DNA of 64,000 nt from CAYOXX01 sp964408025 (GCA_964408025.1 CAYOXX010000001.1:1-64000), one strand, 5' to 3'; positions 33,060 to 41,968 are shown, numbered from the stretch's first letter. Numbers and translations are program-made. The notes: generated by a model from the sequence alone, not told the origin.

Positions 33060-34748
33060 ATGGCCGAAGATTCCGATGGCGAAATTGTACTCTCACCGAG
33101 GCTGGAATCGCTGTCAGAGGAGTATGCCAAGGATCCGACCTCGAAGAAGTTCTATCCGCTCGCCGAAGAATACCGCAAGTCGGGCATGTTTGACGAGGCG
33201 ATATACATCTGCAGTGAGGGCCTCAAGAACCACCCGGGCTATCTTCCGGCCCAGATGACGCTGGCGCACTGCTACGTCGAGACGAAGAATTATATAGAAG
33301 GTCAACTGCTGCTGCAGGAAATACTCGAAGAACACCCCGAAAACGCTCCGGCGCACCGTCTAGCGGGGGACCTCTACTTCTCCCAGGGCGAGATCGATTC
33401 GGCCCGTGAGCATTATCTGGCAGCGCAGAAGCTGCGTCCCGACGACCAAATCGTTGATGAGCGGCTGCAGATGATTGATTTCCCCGAGAAGGACCTGACG
33501 TCGGACAGGGAGATCGATGTCTCGGCGACACCCGAGCCCCCGGCCGCCGAGGAGTCTCCGGGTTTGGAGTTGAGTGGGGCCGTAGACGGGGACGCAGGTG
33601 AACCGGAGCTTGATCTTGATGATGCGGACGAGCCCACCGACGTCGTTCTGACGCTAGGTGACGAAGCCGAGTCTGTGGACCTGTTTGTTCCGACGCAGAA
33701 GCGTATGGCAGTCGTCGAGGAGCCGGTTGCGCCGGAGCCCTCCGCTGCGGAATCCCAAGATGAGGTTTCTGTTATTGAGAGCGGGCTGGCGGATACCTCG
33801 CCCCCGGAAGAGACCGATGAGGTGGTAGCCGAGGAACAGGCCGGAGTCGGCGATTCTATCGAGGTCGGTGACGCGGAGGTTGCCGCGTTTGCTGAACCGG
33901 CAGGGGAAGAAGAAGGCGGCGGTGAGCCGCTGTTGCCGCAGGAAGAGATAGAGCCCCTCGAGATACCGCAGTTGGAAACCGCAGGGGTAGCCGAGGCCGA
34001 CTCGGTTCCGACCTTGGAATCTCCCGACGAGATTACGGTGAGATTCGAATCCCCTCCGTTACAGGAAGGACGGGAAGAGGATATCGGTGTTCCCGAAGAG
34101 GCTGAACGGGAGCTCAAGGTCGACGCGACGGCCCTGGTTCTCGAGCTCGAGAGCCTGTCGCCTGAAGAGCTCCAGGAGGTCCCTCCGGAGGAGATGGTGC
34201 TGGGCGAGGGGGATATCATCGAGAGGGGCGTTGCGCCAGCGCTCGAAGCGGAAGCCGAAGCTGTCGCCGATAAGGAGATCGAGATCGGGCCGGAAGCGCT
34301 CGAGGCGCCGGCGGAGCCGTCAGCAGAGCCGGCGGAAGCGCGAGAACAGGAAGTCCCCGCGGAGGTGGCGGAGCCGCCCGCCGTGGAGGAGCCTTTTCTC
34401 GTCGAGCCGCTGGAGATCGGCGACCTGGCAGTGGGGGAGCATGTCGCCGCGGAGCCCGAGGCGCCAGAGAGTGAGGAAGAGCTGCCGGCGCCGCCAACCA
34501 TCACCTCGGCGAAGATTTACGAGGAACAGGGTCACCTGGCCGAGGCCCTCGAGATATACAGGTGGCTTCTCGAGCGAGATCCCGATTTCAGGCATCTCGG
34601 AGGCAAGGTCAGAGAACTCGAAAGAGAACTAGAGCTGGCAGCGGCAAGCTCTGTGGACGACTCGCAGCAGCGGAAGGTCGAGAAGCTGCGAAGATGGCTT
34701 CGCAACATCGAAGCGTTCGAGGGCGGGCGGAACGTCCAAGATGCGTAG
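33060..34748 (+). CDS. Acidic TPR protein
   Basis: The 562-residue protein has no signal peptide. Residues 1-140 hold about three TPRs (FYPLAEEYRKSGMFDEAIYICSEGLKNHPGYLPAQ; AHRLAGDLYFSQGEIDSAREHYLAAQKL). Residues 150-480 are a low-complexity, strongly acidic Glu/Pro/Ala region. Residues 480-530 add a last TPR-like unit (AKIYEEQGHLAEALEIYRWLLERDPDF) and a coiled coil. It should be cytoplasmic. The neighbouring roadblock gene starts three bases later, so the two proteins are likely partners. TPR proteins such as Myxococcus SgmX couple polarity GTPases to pili; equivalence here is speculative. Confidence 0.75.
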   Translation: MAEDSDGEIVLSPRLESLSEEYAKDPTSKKFYPLAEEYRKSGMFDEAIYICSEGLKNHPGYLPAQMTLAHCYVETKNYIEGQLLLQEILEEHPENAPAHRLAGDLYFSQGEIDSAREHYLAAQKLRPDDQIVDERLQMIDFPEKDLTSDREIDVSATPEPPAAEESPGLELSGAVDGDAGEPELDLDDADEPTDVVLTLGDEAESVDLFVPTQKRMAVVEEPVAPEPSAAESQDEVSVIESGLADTSPPEETDEVVAEEQAGVGDSIEVGDAEVAAFAEPAGEEEGGGEPLLPQEEIEPLEIPQLETAGVAEADSVPTLESPDEITVRFESPPLQEGREEDIGVPEEAERELKVDATALVLELESLSPEELQEVPPEEMVLGEGDIIERGVAPALEAEAEAVADKEIEIGPEALEAPAEPSAEPAEAREQEVPAEVAEPPAVEEPFLVEPLEIGDLAVGEHVAAEPEAPESEEELPAPPTITSAKIYEEQGHLAEALEIYRWLLERDPDFRHLGGKVRELERELELAAASSVDDSQQRKVEKLRRWLRNIEAFEGGRNVQDA

Positions 34749-34751
34749 CCG

Positions 34752-35105
34752 ATGATTGCCGCAATCCTCAAGGAACTTTCCGAAAGGGTATCGCAGTTCA
34801 GGGGAGTAGTACTCACAGGAATGGACGGATTACCGATCGGCCGCATCGTGCCTCCCGATTCGAGGTTCGAGCAACTAGTGATCGAGCACATCGCCGTGCA
34901 GAAACGCCTCCGCTCGCACATGGATTCCTTCGACTTCGGGTTGCCGCGGGAGTTCACAGTCGTGGGCGAGCGCTTGAAGCTGATAATCCTCGCCGTCAAC
35001 GAAGACTATTTCCTCGCCCTCGGGGTAGGCCCCAAAGAGAACATCGGGAGGGCCCGCTACGAGCTTCGCCGCGCCGCCATACCGTTGAAGAGAGAGCTCT
35101 CATAA
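34752..35105 (+). CDS. Roadblock/LC7 domain protein
   Basis: The 117-residue protein is a single roadblock/LC7-like domain: ILKELSERVSQFRGVVLTGMDGLPIGRIV, then a central helix and LKLIILAVNEDYFLALGVGP. In bacteria this family includes MglB, a GTPase regulator that sets cell polarity for type IV pili. No MglA-type GTPase is in this window. It lacks a clear ribosome site and starts three bases after the TPR gene, so translation is probably coupled. Confidence 0.8.
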   Translation: MIAAILKELSERVSQFRGVVLTGMDGLPIGRIVPPDSRFEQLVIEHIAVQKRLRSHMDSFDFGLPREFTVVGERLKLIILAVNEDYFLALGVGPKENIGRARYELRRAAIPLKRELS

Positions 35106-35169
35106 CCGATCCGGCGTCGCCCCCAGCCTCGATCTTACCCCCGGAGTCATCTTCGCAGGGATCGCTCTC

Positions 35170-35199
35170 TTGCTTCGGCCGGCGGTCCTACCCTATAGT
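35170..35199 (+). promoter_or_regulatory. hutU promoter
   Basis: TTGCTT (35170-35175), an 18-base spacer and TATAGT (35194-35199) predict initiation near 35206. This falls inside the longest open frame of hutU and supports the downstream ATG at 35242. Confidence 0.45.
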
Positions 35200-35241
35200 T
35201 TTGCTAGTAGAGTCTTTCGAAAATCGACACGGGAGAGTGAC

Positions 35242-36906
35242 ATGGCCGGGAGTCGGGAAGTGAGGGCGCCGCGCGGCACGGAGCTCGTCTGCAAGGGCTG
35301 GGGTCAGGAGGCGGCGATGAGGATGCTGATGAACAACCTCGACGCCGAGGTCGCGGAGAATCCCGACGAGCTGATCGTCTACGGGGGCAGCGGCAAGGCG
35401 GCGCGCAACTGGGAGTGCTTCGACGCCATCGTCAGCTCTCTCAGGGAGTTAGGTGGCGACGAGACGCTGCTGGTGCAGAGTGGCAAGCCGGTAGGCGTCT
35501 TCAGGACCCACCAAGATGCCCCCAGGGTGTTGATCAGCAACTCGATGCTGGTGCCGGCCTGGGGCACCTGGGATCACTTCCGAGAGCTCGAGCGTAAGGG
35601 GCTGATGATGTATGGCCAGATGACGGCGGGCAGCTGGATATACATAGGCACGCAGGGGATTCTGCAGGGCACTTACGAGACGCTGGCCGCGGCCGCTAAG
35701 AAGAGATTCGGCGGATCGCTGCAGGGCAAGCTCGTGGTAAGCGCCGGCCTCGGCGGCATGGGCGGGGCCCAGCCCCTGGCGATAACCATGAACCTCGGTA
35801 CCGCCCTGGTGGCCGAGGTGGACGAGCAGCGGATTCAGAGGAGGCTGGAGTCCGGTTACCTCGACGTCGCGGAGCGCGACCTGGACGCGGCGCTCGAGAA
35901 GGCTCTGCGGGCCAAGGAGGCCCACGAGCCGGTTTCGATCGGCCTGCTGGCGAACGCCGCGGACCTGTTGCGGGAACTCGTCAAGCGCGGCGTGACGCCC
36001 GACGTCCTCACCGACCAGACCTCGGCCCACGACGCGTTGAACGGCTACGTGCCTAACGGCATGTCGTACTCGGAGGCCCTGAAGCTGCGCGTCGACGATC
36101 CCGAAGCCTACATAGCCGAGGCGATGCGTTCCATGGCCGAGCAGGTCAGCACCATGCTCGAGCTGAAGCGCCGCGGGGCGGTGACCTTCGACTACGGCAA
36201 CAACATCCGCGGCCAGGCCAGGGAGGCCGGCGTCGAGGAGGCGTTCGAGATACCCGGATTCGTGCCCGAGTACATCAGACCGCTATTCTGCGAGGGTAAG
36301 GGACCGTTCCGATGGGCGGCTTTGAGCGGCGACCCCAAGGACATCGCCGTCACGGACCGGGCCGTGCTTGAAACCTTCCCCGATGATGAGCCGCTCTGCC
36401 GCTGGATACGCCTGGCTGGCGAGAAGGTCAAATTTCAGGGCCTCCCGAGCCGCATCTGCTGGCTCGGCTACGGCGAGCGCGACAGGATGGGACTCATCTT
36501 CAACGAGCTGGTGGCCAGCGGCGAGGTCAGCGCCCCTATCGTCATCGGGCGCGACCACCTGGACGCCGGCTCGGTCGCCAGCCCCTACCGCGAGACCGAG
36601 GGGATGGCCGACGGCACGGACGCCGTGGCGGACTGGCCGATTCTCAATGCCCTGCTCAACGCGGTCGGCGGGGCCACATGGGTCAGCGTTCACCACGGCG
36701 GCGGCGTCGGCATCGGCAATTCGATTCACGCCGGCATGGTAATCGTCGCCGACGGCACCCCCGAGGCCGCGGTGCGCCTAAAACGGGTTCTGACTACCGA
36801 CCCGGGCACAGGAGTGATGCGCCATGTAGACGCGGGTTACGAGAAGGCGATAGCTGTGTCCCGCGAACGCGGAGTCAAGATCCCGATGACTTCCGGAAAG
36901 CGATAA
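35242..36906 (+). CDS. hutU: Urocanate hydratase
   Basis: The 554-residue enzyme matches urocanase: YGGSGKAARN (47-56), SGKPVGVFRTH, GSWIYIGTQGILQGTYET, the Rossmann-like SAGLGGMGGAQPLA, and RICWLGYGERDRMG with cysteine 406 at the conserved active-site position. It adds water to urocanate in histidine breakdown using tightly bound NAD. The ATG at 35242 has GGGAGAG upstream. No hutH, hutI or hutG lies nearby, so the rest of the pathway must be elsewhere. Confidence 0.95.
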   Translation: MAGSREVRAPRGTELVCKGWGQEAAMRMLMNNLDAEVAENPDELIVYGGSGKAARNWECFDAIVSSLRELGGDETLLVQSGKPVGVFRTHQDAPRVLISNSMLVPAWGTWDHFRELERKGLMMYGQMTAGSWIYIGTQGILQGTYETLAAAAKKRFGGSLQGKLVVSAGLGGMGGAQPLAITMNLGTALVAEVDEQRIQRRLESGYLDVAERDLDAALEKALRAKEAHEPVSIGLLANAADLLRELVKRGVTPDVLTDQTSAHDALNGYVPNGMSYSEALKLRVDDPEAYIAEAMRSMAEQVSTMLELKRRGAVTFDYGNNIRGQAREAGVEEAFEIPGFVPEYIRPLFCEGKGPFRWAALSGDPKDIAVTDRAVLETFPDDEPLCRWIRLAGEKVKFQGLPSRICWLGYGERDRMGLIFNELVASGEVSAPIVIGRDHLDAGSVASPYRETEGMADGTDAVADWPILNALLNAVGGATWVSVHHGGGVGIGNSIHAGMVIVADGTPEAAVRLKRVLTTDPGTGVMRHVDAGYEKAIAVSRERGVKIPMTSGKR

Positions 36907-36964
36907 GTATCGTATAGCAGCCGGGCGACGAGGTGACTTGCCGGAGTCAGATTCGCGCCCTGCG

Positions 36965-38005
36965 TCAATCCGGCAGGAGCTCTTCGGCCAGCGCAATCGC
37001 GTCGAGGACGCCCCCCCTGAGAATGTTGTCGTAGCTGATCCACATCCAGAAGGCGCCGGTGACGCCTGAAACTGCTTGCAGCCGTCCAACCTGGAAGAGC
37101 CGACTCTGCGATGAATCCAACGGGCTTGGAATGTCCGCCGGATCATCAGCCTCATCGAAGAGCTGGAAGAGCGGGCCCTCCTCGGATGGCGATCGGTATC
37201 GGGTAAGCGCGGAGCGGAGACTCTCTTCGCTCGGATCGTCCTCGAACTTGACGAAAAGAGAGATGATAGTGGAGAAGAATATCGGCGCCAGTGCAGCGCG
37301 GGCTAGCAGCGGCAGCTCGGGTCTCGAGATCAGGTGCCGAACCTGGGCCTCGACCGCCTTCTCGTAAACCGAGCACCCTCCGCCGGGGGGCGCGGGGGTT
37401 GGTTGAGCGAACGCCGGGTGGATGTTAAAGATAAGCTGCCGACCGAAGAGGTCTTCGGGGACGGCCGAGAAGTTGAGCAGCTCGACGGTCTGCCTGTGCA
37501 GCGCTTCGCTGCCGGCGTTACCCAGCTCCGACACAGGGACGATATTGGTGGAGAGGGCGTACTCGAGCTCGCCGGCCTGGAAACAGGCATCCAGAACGGT
37601 GGCCAGACCGATCGCCAGCGAGTCAGGGAGGGCCAGCGTCGAGGTCGGCTGGCGGCCGCGCGGCAGCAGGGCGGTAGTCGGAAGACGGTTCCCGGTGGAG
37701 CCGGGTACGCAGCCTAGGACTATGGCGACAGCCCCTTCCTTGCCGAGACCGCGAAGGCACTCCTCTGTCTGCTCGGCATCTCCGCATAAGAAGACGAGGT
37801 CGGCCGAATTGACGGCCTCGAGAGTTAGGCCGGCGATCATCTCCGCCCCGTTGTCGTATTCGGTTAGCGTGCCGGCTAAATCTATGTCGTCGAGGAACTT
37901 TACTTGCCCGCTTTGCAAGCGGCTGCTGGGCAGCGCTTCCTTGAGCGCCTTGCCCTTTGGCGAGGTCGAGCCGGTAATAGCTATCGAGATCTTTTTAGCG
38001 GCCAT
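36965..38005 (-). CDS. Aspartate-semialdehyde dehydrogenase-like protein lacking the catalytic cysteine
   Basis: The 346-residue protein follows the Asd/USG-1 pattern: N-terminal nucleotide loop GSTSPKG (12-18), NIVPVSELGNAGSEAL (like the SVSGAG segment of Asd), FNIHPAF and the C-terminal ILRGGVLDAIALAEELL. Where active Asd has a PNC(S/T) motif, this protein has LPDSLAIG, with serine 129 in place of cysteine. It is therefore probably not a dehydrogenase, like E. coli USG-1. Its role is unknown. A strong terminator hairpin lies just before its ribosome site. Confidence 0.75.
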   Translation of the reverse strand: MAAKKISIAITGSTSPKGKALKEALPSSRLQSGQVKFLDDIDLAGTLTEYDNGAEMIAGLTLEAVNSADLVFLCGDAEQTEECLRGLGKEGAVAIVLGCVPGSTGNRLPTTALLPRGRQPTSTLALPDSLAIGLATVLDACFQAGELEYALSTNIVPVSELGNAGSEALHRQTVELLNFSAVPEDLFGRQLIFNIHPAFAQPTPAPPGGGCSVYEKAVEAQVRHLISRPELPLLARAALAPIFFSTIISLFVKFEDDPSEESLRSALTRYRSPSEEGPLFQLFDEADDPADIPSPLDSSQSRLFQVGRLQAVSGVTGAFWMWISYDNILRGGVLDAIALAEELLPD

Positions 38006-38017
38006 TGCCTTACCATG

Positions 38018-38040
38018 AAAAAAAGGAGCTCGGGGCTCCC
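38018..38040 (-). terminator. Strong Rho-independent terminator between DUF465 and the Asd-like gene
   Basis: On the minus strand GGAGC-CCCGA-GCTCC (38039-38025) is followed at once by seven T residues (38024-38018). The T-run ends 12 bases before the ATG of the Asd-like gene, so any transcript entering from upstream must pass this hairpin. Confidence 0.8.
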
Positions 38041-38071
38041 ATTTTCCGGTTTGCTTTCGAATGCGAGAGGA

Positions 38072-38302
38072 CTAAGAGCTCCGGGCTCTGTACTGCTCGA
38101 TAAAGATCTGCATCTGGTCCTTGAGGTTGAGTTTCTTCTTTTTCATTTCGGTCATCTCGCGTTCCTCTTCCGACGTCAAATAGGAACGCCCTTGAAGCTG
38201 GCCCAGGCGCTTTTCGTAGTTCTGGTGCTCGCTGTAGAGCCGTTTGAAATCAAAGTTCTCCTTGATAAGCATCTCTTTGATGTTGGCACTACTAAGGCCC
38301 AT
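38072..38302 (-). CDS. DUF465 (YdcH-like) small protein
   Basis: From the ATG at 38302 (GGAGGA seven bases upstream) the product is 76 residues: a helical, charged protein ending in HQNYEKRLGQLQGRSYLTSEEEREMTEMKKKKLNLKDQMQIFIEQYR, which fits the DUF465 pattern of a helix hairpin with a KK(K)LxLKD signature. It is probably cytoplasmic. Function is unknown. A strong terminator follows. Confidence 0.8.
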   Translation of the reverse strand: MGLSSANIKEMLIKENFDFKRLYSEHQNYEKRLGQLQGRSYLTSEEEREMTEMKKKKLNLKDQMQIFIEQYRARSS

Positions 38303-38337
38303 AATCTCTCCTCCCGGCTCACTGATAATTGGTCGCT

Positions 38338-38526
38338 CTAGTGCGATTTTAACATAAAGTCCGTGTCCGGCCAAGCCTCGTGAAGTATTCTGGCTAATTG
38401 CTTGTAGAAAAAGGATTTGTCTAGTAACCGAAAACGTAGATATCCACTCTTGAAAGTGCTGATCCAGTCCAAGTCGGCGGTCTCATAACTGTCGTTAGTA
38501 TGGGAGTTACCGGCGTCGAAATCCAC
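38338..38526 (-). CDS. Possible small hypothetical protein
   Basis: A 62-residue frame from a GTG at 38526 (DFDAGNSHTNDSYETADLDWIS... LARILHEAWPDTDFM) fills most of the 247-base space between DUF465 and the nucleotidyltransferase. Base composition is lower in GC than the neighbours. There is no good ribosome site (GGAG is 14 or more bases away) and I recognise no family. It may be non-coding. Confidence 0.25.
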   Translation of the reverse strand: MDFDAGNSHTNDSYETADLDWISTFKSGYLRFRLLDKSFFYKQLARILHEAWPDTDFMLKSH

Positions 38527-38549
38527 AAACGGGCTCGGTCTCCATTCCG

Positions 38550-41174
38550 TTAGCCTCGCTTGCGGAATTCTTCTTCGACCAAGCGAATCTCGCCCTCGCG
38601 GTTGTCGATCTCGCCATCGAGCCGGGCCTGCCGTAGGCGCTGGAAGATCTCGCTGAATTGGGGGCCCGGCTGCAGTCCGAGGGCGATAAGGTCTTTTCCG
38701 CGCAGCCGGGGACGGACTAGTCGATAGGAGGTGAGGTAGTTGGCTACGGCCTGCCTCATCGGCTCCCGGTTGGAGAAGGCGTGGATGAAGAGTGCCGTCT
38801 CCAGGGGCATCGAATCGAACAGGATGGTGAATTCGCTCGGCAGCGGCGCTCGCTTGCGGCGCTGCAGCGCCAGGGAAAGCCTCACGTCACTCTTGTATCT
38901 CAGCAAGATTCGGGATGTTTTGGCCGGGAGATCGAGGCGCTCGCACAGGCGTCGACGCTCATGCGCTCGCAGCTTTTCGAACAGGGCCATGTAGAAGATC
39001 AGGACGCGGCTGGGGGAGCCCTTGAGGTAGTTCAGCTCGAACCAGCTCAGAGAGGCGTCTATTTTCCTGATCAGGTTCGCGGTGAAGCGGTCGAGCTTGA
39101 CCTTGCCGTGCAGGGCCGAGAGGACGCCGTGGCGGTCCAGCAGCTCGGCGGCGTGCAGCGGCCTCGGGTCGTCGAAGAGCAGCTTCATCTCCGTGTGGAT
39201 GCGCTTCCCGGAGACCCGCCTGGTCATGCCCCGGCGCATCGCGCCCTGCATGAGCTGGCGGGTGCCGTCGGCGATCTCGAAGGAGAGGCGGTTGGCGAAG
39301 CGGATGGCGCGCAGGATGCGCGTCGGGTCGTCGACGAAGCTGAGGCTGTGCAGCACCCGAACCTTGCGGTTGCGGATATCCCTGAGGCCGCCGAAGTAGT
39401 CGATGAGCCTCCCGAACTCGCCGGCGACGAGGCTGACGGCGAGAGTGTTTATGGTGAAGTCGCGGCGGTAGAGGTCGGCGCGCAGACCGCCCTTCTGCAC
39501 CTGTGGCAGGGCGCCGGGGGAGGGGTAGCTCTCGCTGCGGGCGGTAGCCACGTCGAGGCGGAATCCGTCCGGGAAAATAACTACGGCAGTGCCGAAGTGT
39601 GGATGAGCCTTCGCATAGCCGCCACCGCGAGCGGCCATCTCGTGGGCGAAGCCGATTCCGTCGGCGCTGACGACTAGGTCCACGTCTTTGTTGGGAAGAT
39701 TTAGTAGCAGGTCGCGGACGATCCCGCCCACTAGGTAGACTTCTTTTCCCTGCTGCTGAGCGGTTTCGGAGGCCAGCTTCAGGGCCTCGAGCACCCGCTG
39801 GTCCAGACGCTTGTCAAGCATGTCGGCGACGTTGAGGCTCCTCGAGGATCTCTGCAGGTCGATGCGCGTCCTATCCCTCGCATCCCTGCGCTCGACGTAG
39901 AGGCGAAGGAACAGGTCCATGCGCGTGATGATCCCTTCCACCTTCCCCGGACCGTCACCTACCAGGAGCGCGCGCTGGGTGCCCTCCATCAGGAGCTCCT
40001 CTGCCTCGTCGATGCTGGCATCGGGGGGGACGATCACGATGTCGGGATTCATCACCTCCGACACCTTACCTCGCAGGCGGTGCGCCGCGGCGCGGTCGAG
40101 CTGCTGGCGTGTGACGATGCCGACGACCCGTCCTCCACGCTCGATCGGCAGGGAGTTGATATTGAGCTTGACGATCTTGGAGCGCGCATCTCGTATGTCC
40201 TCTTCCGCGCCGATCGAATGGGGGTTGGGGTGCATGATGTCGCGGGCCATCAGCGTAGGCTTGACGGTCGAGCGCAAGACTGAGATGAGTTGTTCGACGA
40301 CCTCGACGGTGGTTTTATCGGATACTACCGCCGAGGCGGCGGTGGCATGACCGCCGCCGCCTATTTCACCTAGCGCTCGCGATATGTCGACCCTGTGATG
40401 CCGGCTGCGGCCGATCACGTGCACCTTGTCGCCCATGCGCATGACCGCGACGTAGACCAGGTAGCGCTCCAGTTCCACCTGCTTGTGTACCACCGAGGCG
40501 GCGTCGCTGACGAAGTCCTCGCGCTCGGCGGTGGAAATGATTACCGGCACCCCAGCGACGTCGTGGCTGCGGGCGCCGGCGATGAGCTGGTTCAGCAGCG
40601 AGAGCTGCTCGGTCGAAAGGTCGCGGCTTAGGAAGTTGGAGACCAGCGAGAGGTCGGCGCCGCAGCTCAATAGGTAGGCGATCTGGCGGGCGTCCTCGGG
40701 TGTGGTTGTGCGGTAGGTGAGGAAGCCGGTGTCCTCGTAGATCCCCATGGCCATGATCGTCGCCTCCATGCGCGAGATGGCGATACGGCGTCGGCGGAGC
40801 AGCCGCAGCAGCAGCGTGGTGACGGCTCCGTAGGGGCGGATGAGGGTTCGGGATGCCTTGATATCGCTCTCCGGCGAGGAGTGGTGGTCGTAGATGACCA
40901 CCTTAACGTCGGGTTTGCGCGCCAGCTCCGCCAGGGGACCGAGCCGCGAGCTGTGGCTGACGTCGACGAGGATCATCTTGTCAACGCTGTCGAAATCGAG
41001 GTCGCGAAGCCGGACCTCGTCGAAACGGTAGTACGGGTTGTCGATGAAGGCCTGCAGTGCCGTCTCCTTCGACCCCGAAAAGACGATTCGCGCGCCCGGG
41101 TGCAGCTTGTGGGCGGCCAGCATGGCGGCGAAGGAGTCGAAGTCGGCGTTGCCATGCGAGGTGATGATTTCCAT
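38550..41174 (-). CDS. DHH phosphoesterase-CBS-tRNA nucleotidyltransferase fusion
   Basis: The 874-residue protein joins a DHH domain (DHH at 96-98) and DHHA1 domain (GGGGHATAAS, 272-281), two CBS domains (about 307-365 and 371-430), and a class II nucleotidyltransferase head and body (LVGGIVRDLLLNLPNKDVDL at 481-500 with the DxD metal site; RRDFTINTLA; RILRAIRFANRL). The last part adds CCA or A residues to tRNA; the DHH part resembles oligoribonucleases. The fusion is known in several phyla. The CBS pair suggests adenine-nucleotide sensing. It appears monocistronic. Confidence 0.92.
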   Translation of the reverse strand: MEIITSHGNADFDSFAAMLAAHKLHPGARIVFSGSKETALQAFIDNPYYRFDEVRLRDLDFDSVDKMILVDVSHSSRLGPLAELARKPDVKVVIYDHHSSPESDIKASRTLIRPYGAVTTLLLRLLRRRRIAISRMEATIMAMGIYEDTGFLTYRTTTPEDARQIAYLLSCGADLSLVSNFLSRDLSTEQLSLLNQLIAGARSHDVAGVPVIISTAEREDFVSDAASVVHKQVELERYLVYVAVMRMGDKVHVIGRSRHHRVDISRALGEIGGGGHATAASAVVSDKTTVEVVEQLISVLRSTVKPTLMARDIMHPNPHSIGAEEDIRDARSKIVKLNINSLPIERGGRVVGIVTRQQLDRAAAHRLRGKVSEVMNPDIVIVPPDASIDEAEELLMEGTQRALLVGDGPGKVEGIITRMDLFLRLYVERRDARDRTRIDLQRSSRSLNVADMLDKRLDQRVLEALKLASETAQQQGKEVYLVGGIVRDLLLNLPNKDVDLVVSADGIGFAHEMAARGGGYAKAHPHFGTAVVIFPDGFRLDVATARSESYPSPGALPQVQKGGLRADLYRRDFTINTLAVSLVAGEFGRLIDYFGGLRDIRNRKVRVLHSLSFVDDPTRILRAIRFANRLSFEIADGTRQLMQGAMRRGMTRRVSGKRIHTEMKLLFDDPRPLHAAELLDRHGVLSALHGKVKLDRFTANLIRKIDASLSWFELNYLKGSPSRVLIFYMALFEKLRAHERRRLCERLDLPAKTSRILLRYKSDVRLSLALQRRKRAPLPSEFTILFDSMPLETALFIHAFSNREPMRQAVANYLTSYRLVRPRLRGKDLIALGLQPGPQFSEIFQRLRQARLDGEIDNREGEIRLVEEEFRKRG

Positions 41175-41275
41175 ACGCTTCCGACGTGGTTCCCGATAGC
41201 CGTGCTAGACGCGAGCGAAAAAGGGTTTACCAGGTTTCATATTAACCCATTCGCGTTACGATGGCCTGCGCGGAT

Positions 41276-41944
41276 CTAGTGGGCGGCCGGGCTCAGAAGG
41301 CTCAGAGGATCTATCGGCGTGCCGTGGCGTCGGATTTCGAAGTGCAGGTGGTAGCCGCTCGCGTTACCGCTGCGGCCGACGGTGGCGATGCGCTGGCCCC
41401 GCTGTACCGGCTGGCCGCGCCGAACCAGGTTGCTATCGTTGTGGGCGTAAAGGCTAAGCAGGCCGTCGGAGTGCTGGACCTTGATGGTGTTGCCGTAATC
41501 GCCCAGCCTGCCGCTGAATACCACGCGCCCCGCAAGCACCGCGCGCACCGGGCTCCCTCGTGGCGCTGCGATGTCGATTCCCGTGTGCCGGTGGCCCCTG
41601 CGCACGGAGCCGAAGTAGCTGGTTATCGACCCCGCGACGGGGAGTAGTGATAAACGTGCCGCGTTCGGCCGAATCACGGGAACTTCCAGGACGCTACGGG
41701 CGCCCGGTATGAACAGCCGCTGGCCGCTGCGGATCCGATGCGGATTGGCGATGCCGTTGACTCGGGCGACGCGGTCCAGAGGGACGCGGTAGGTCAGGGC
41801 TATGCGGTAGAGTGTCTGGCCGGGCCGCACCACGTGGTAGACGCCGTCTCCGACCGCCGGATGGTGCCTCGAGGCGCACGATGTAATCGAAAGGAGCAGG
41901 GCGGAAAGAAATAGCGCTATCAGAAAGGTTTTTCGGAAAAACAT
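41276..41944 (-). CDS. LysM/M23 peptidase lipoprotein
   Basis: The 222-residue protein has a lipobox (SITSC, cysteine 23), a LysM domain at about 36-80 (YHVVRPGQTLYRIALTYRVPLDRVARVNGI) and a LytM/M23 domain with zinc ligands HTGID (H120, D124) and HLHFE (H199, H201). These residues are those of active glycyl or DD-endopeptidases, not the degenerate set of NlpD-type activators. It should act on peptidoglycan from a membrane. It is divergent from the nif3-like gene, with no clear ribosome site. Confidence 0.9.
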   Translation of the reverse strand: MFFRKTFLIALFLSALLLSITSCASRHHPAVGDGVYHVVRPGQTLYRIALTYRVPLDRVARVNGIANPHRIRSGQRLFIPGARSVLEVPVIRPNAARLSLLPVAGSITSYFGSVRRGHRHTGIDIAAPRGSPVRAVLAGRVVFSGRLGDYGNTIKVQHSDGLLSLYAHNDSNLVRRGQPVQRGQRIATVGRSGNASGYHLHFEIRRHGTPIDPLSLLSPAAH

Positions 41945-41968
41945 CGATCGAATTGACCGTAATAACCC

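Noticed and set aside
33413..34504. 363-codon Ser-rich minus-strand frame opposite the acidic TPR gene
   Set aside because: It is the antisense of Glu/Pro/Ala codons and so appears Ser/Gly-rich; no start signals or domains.
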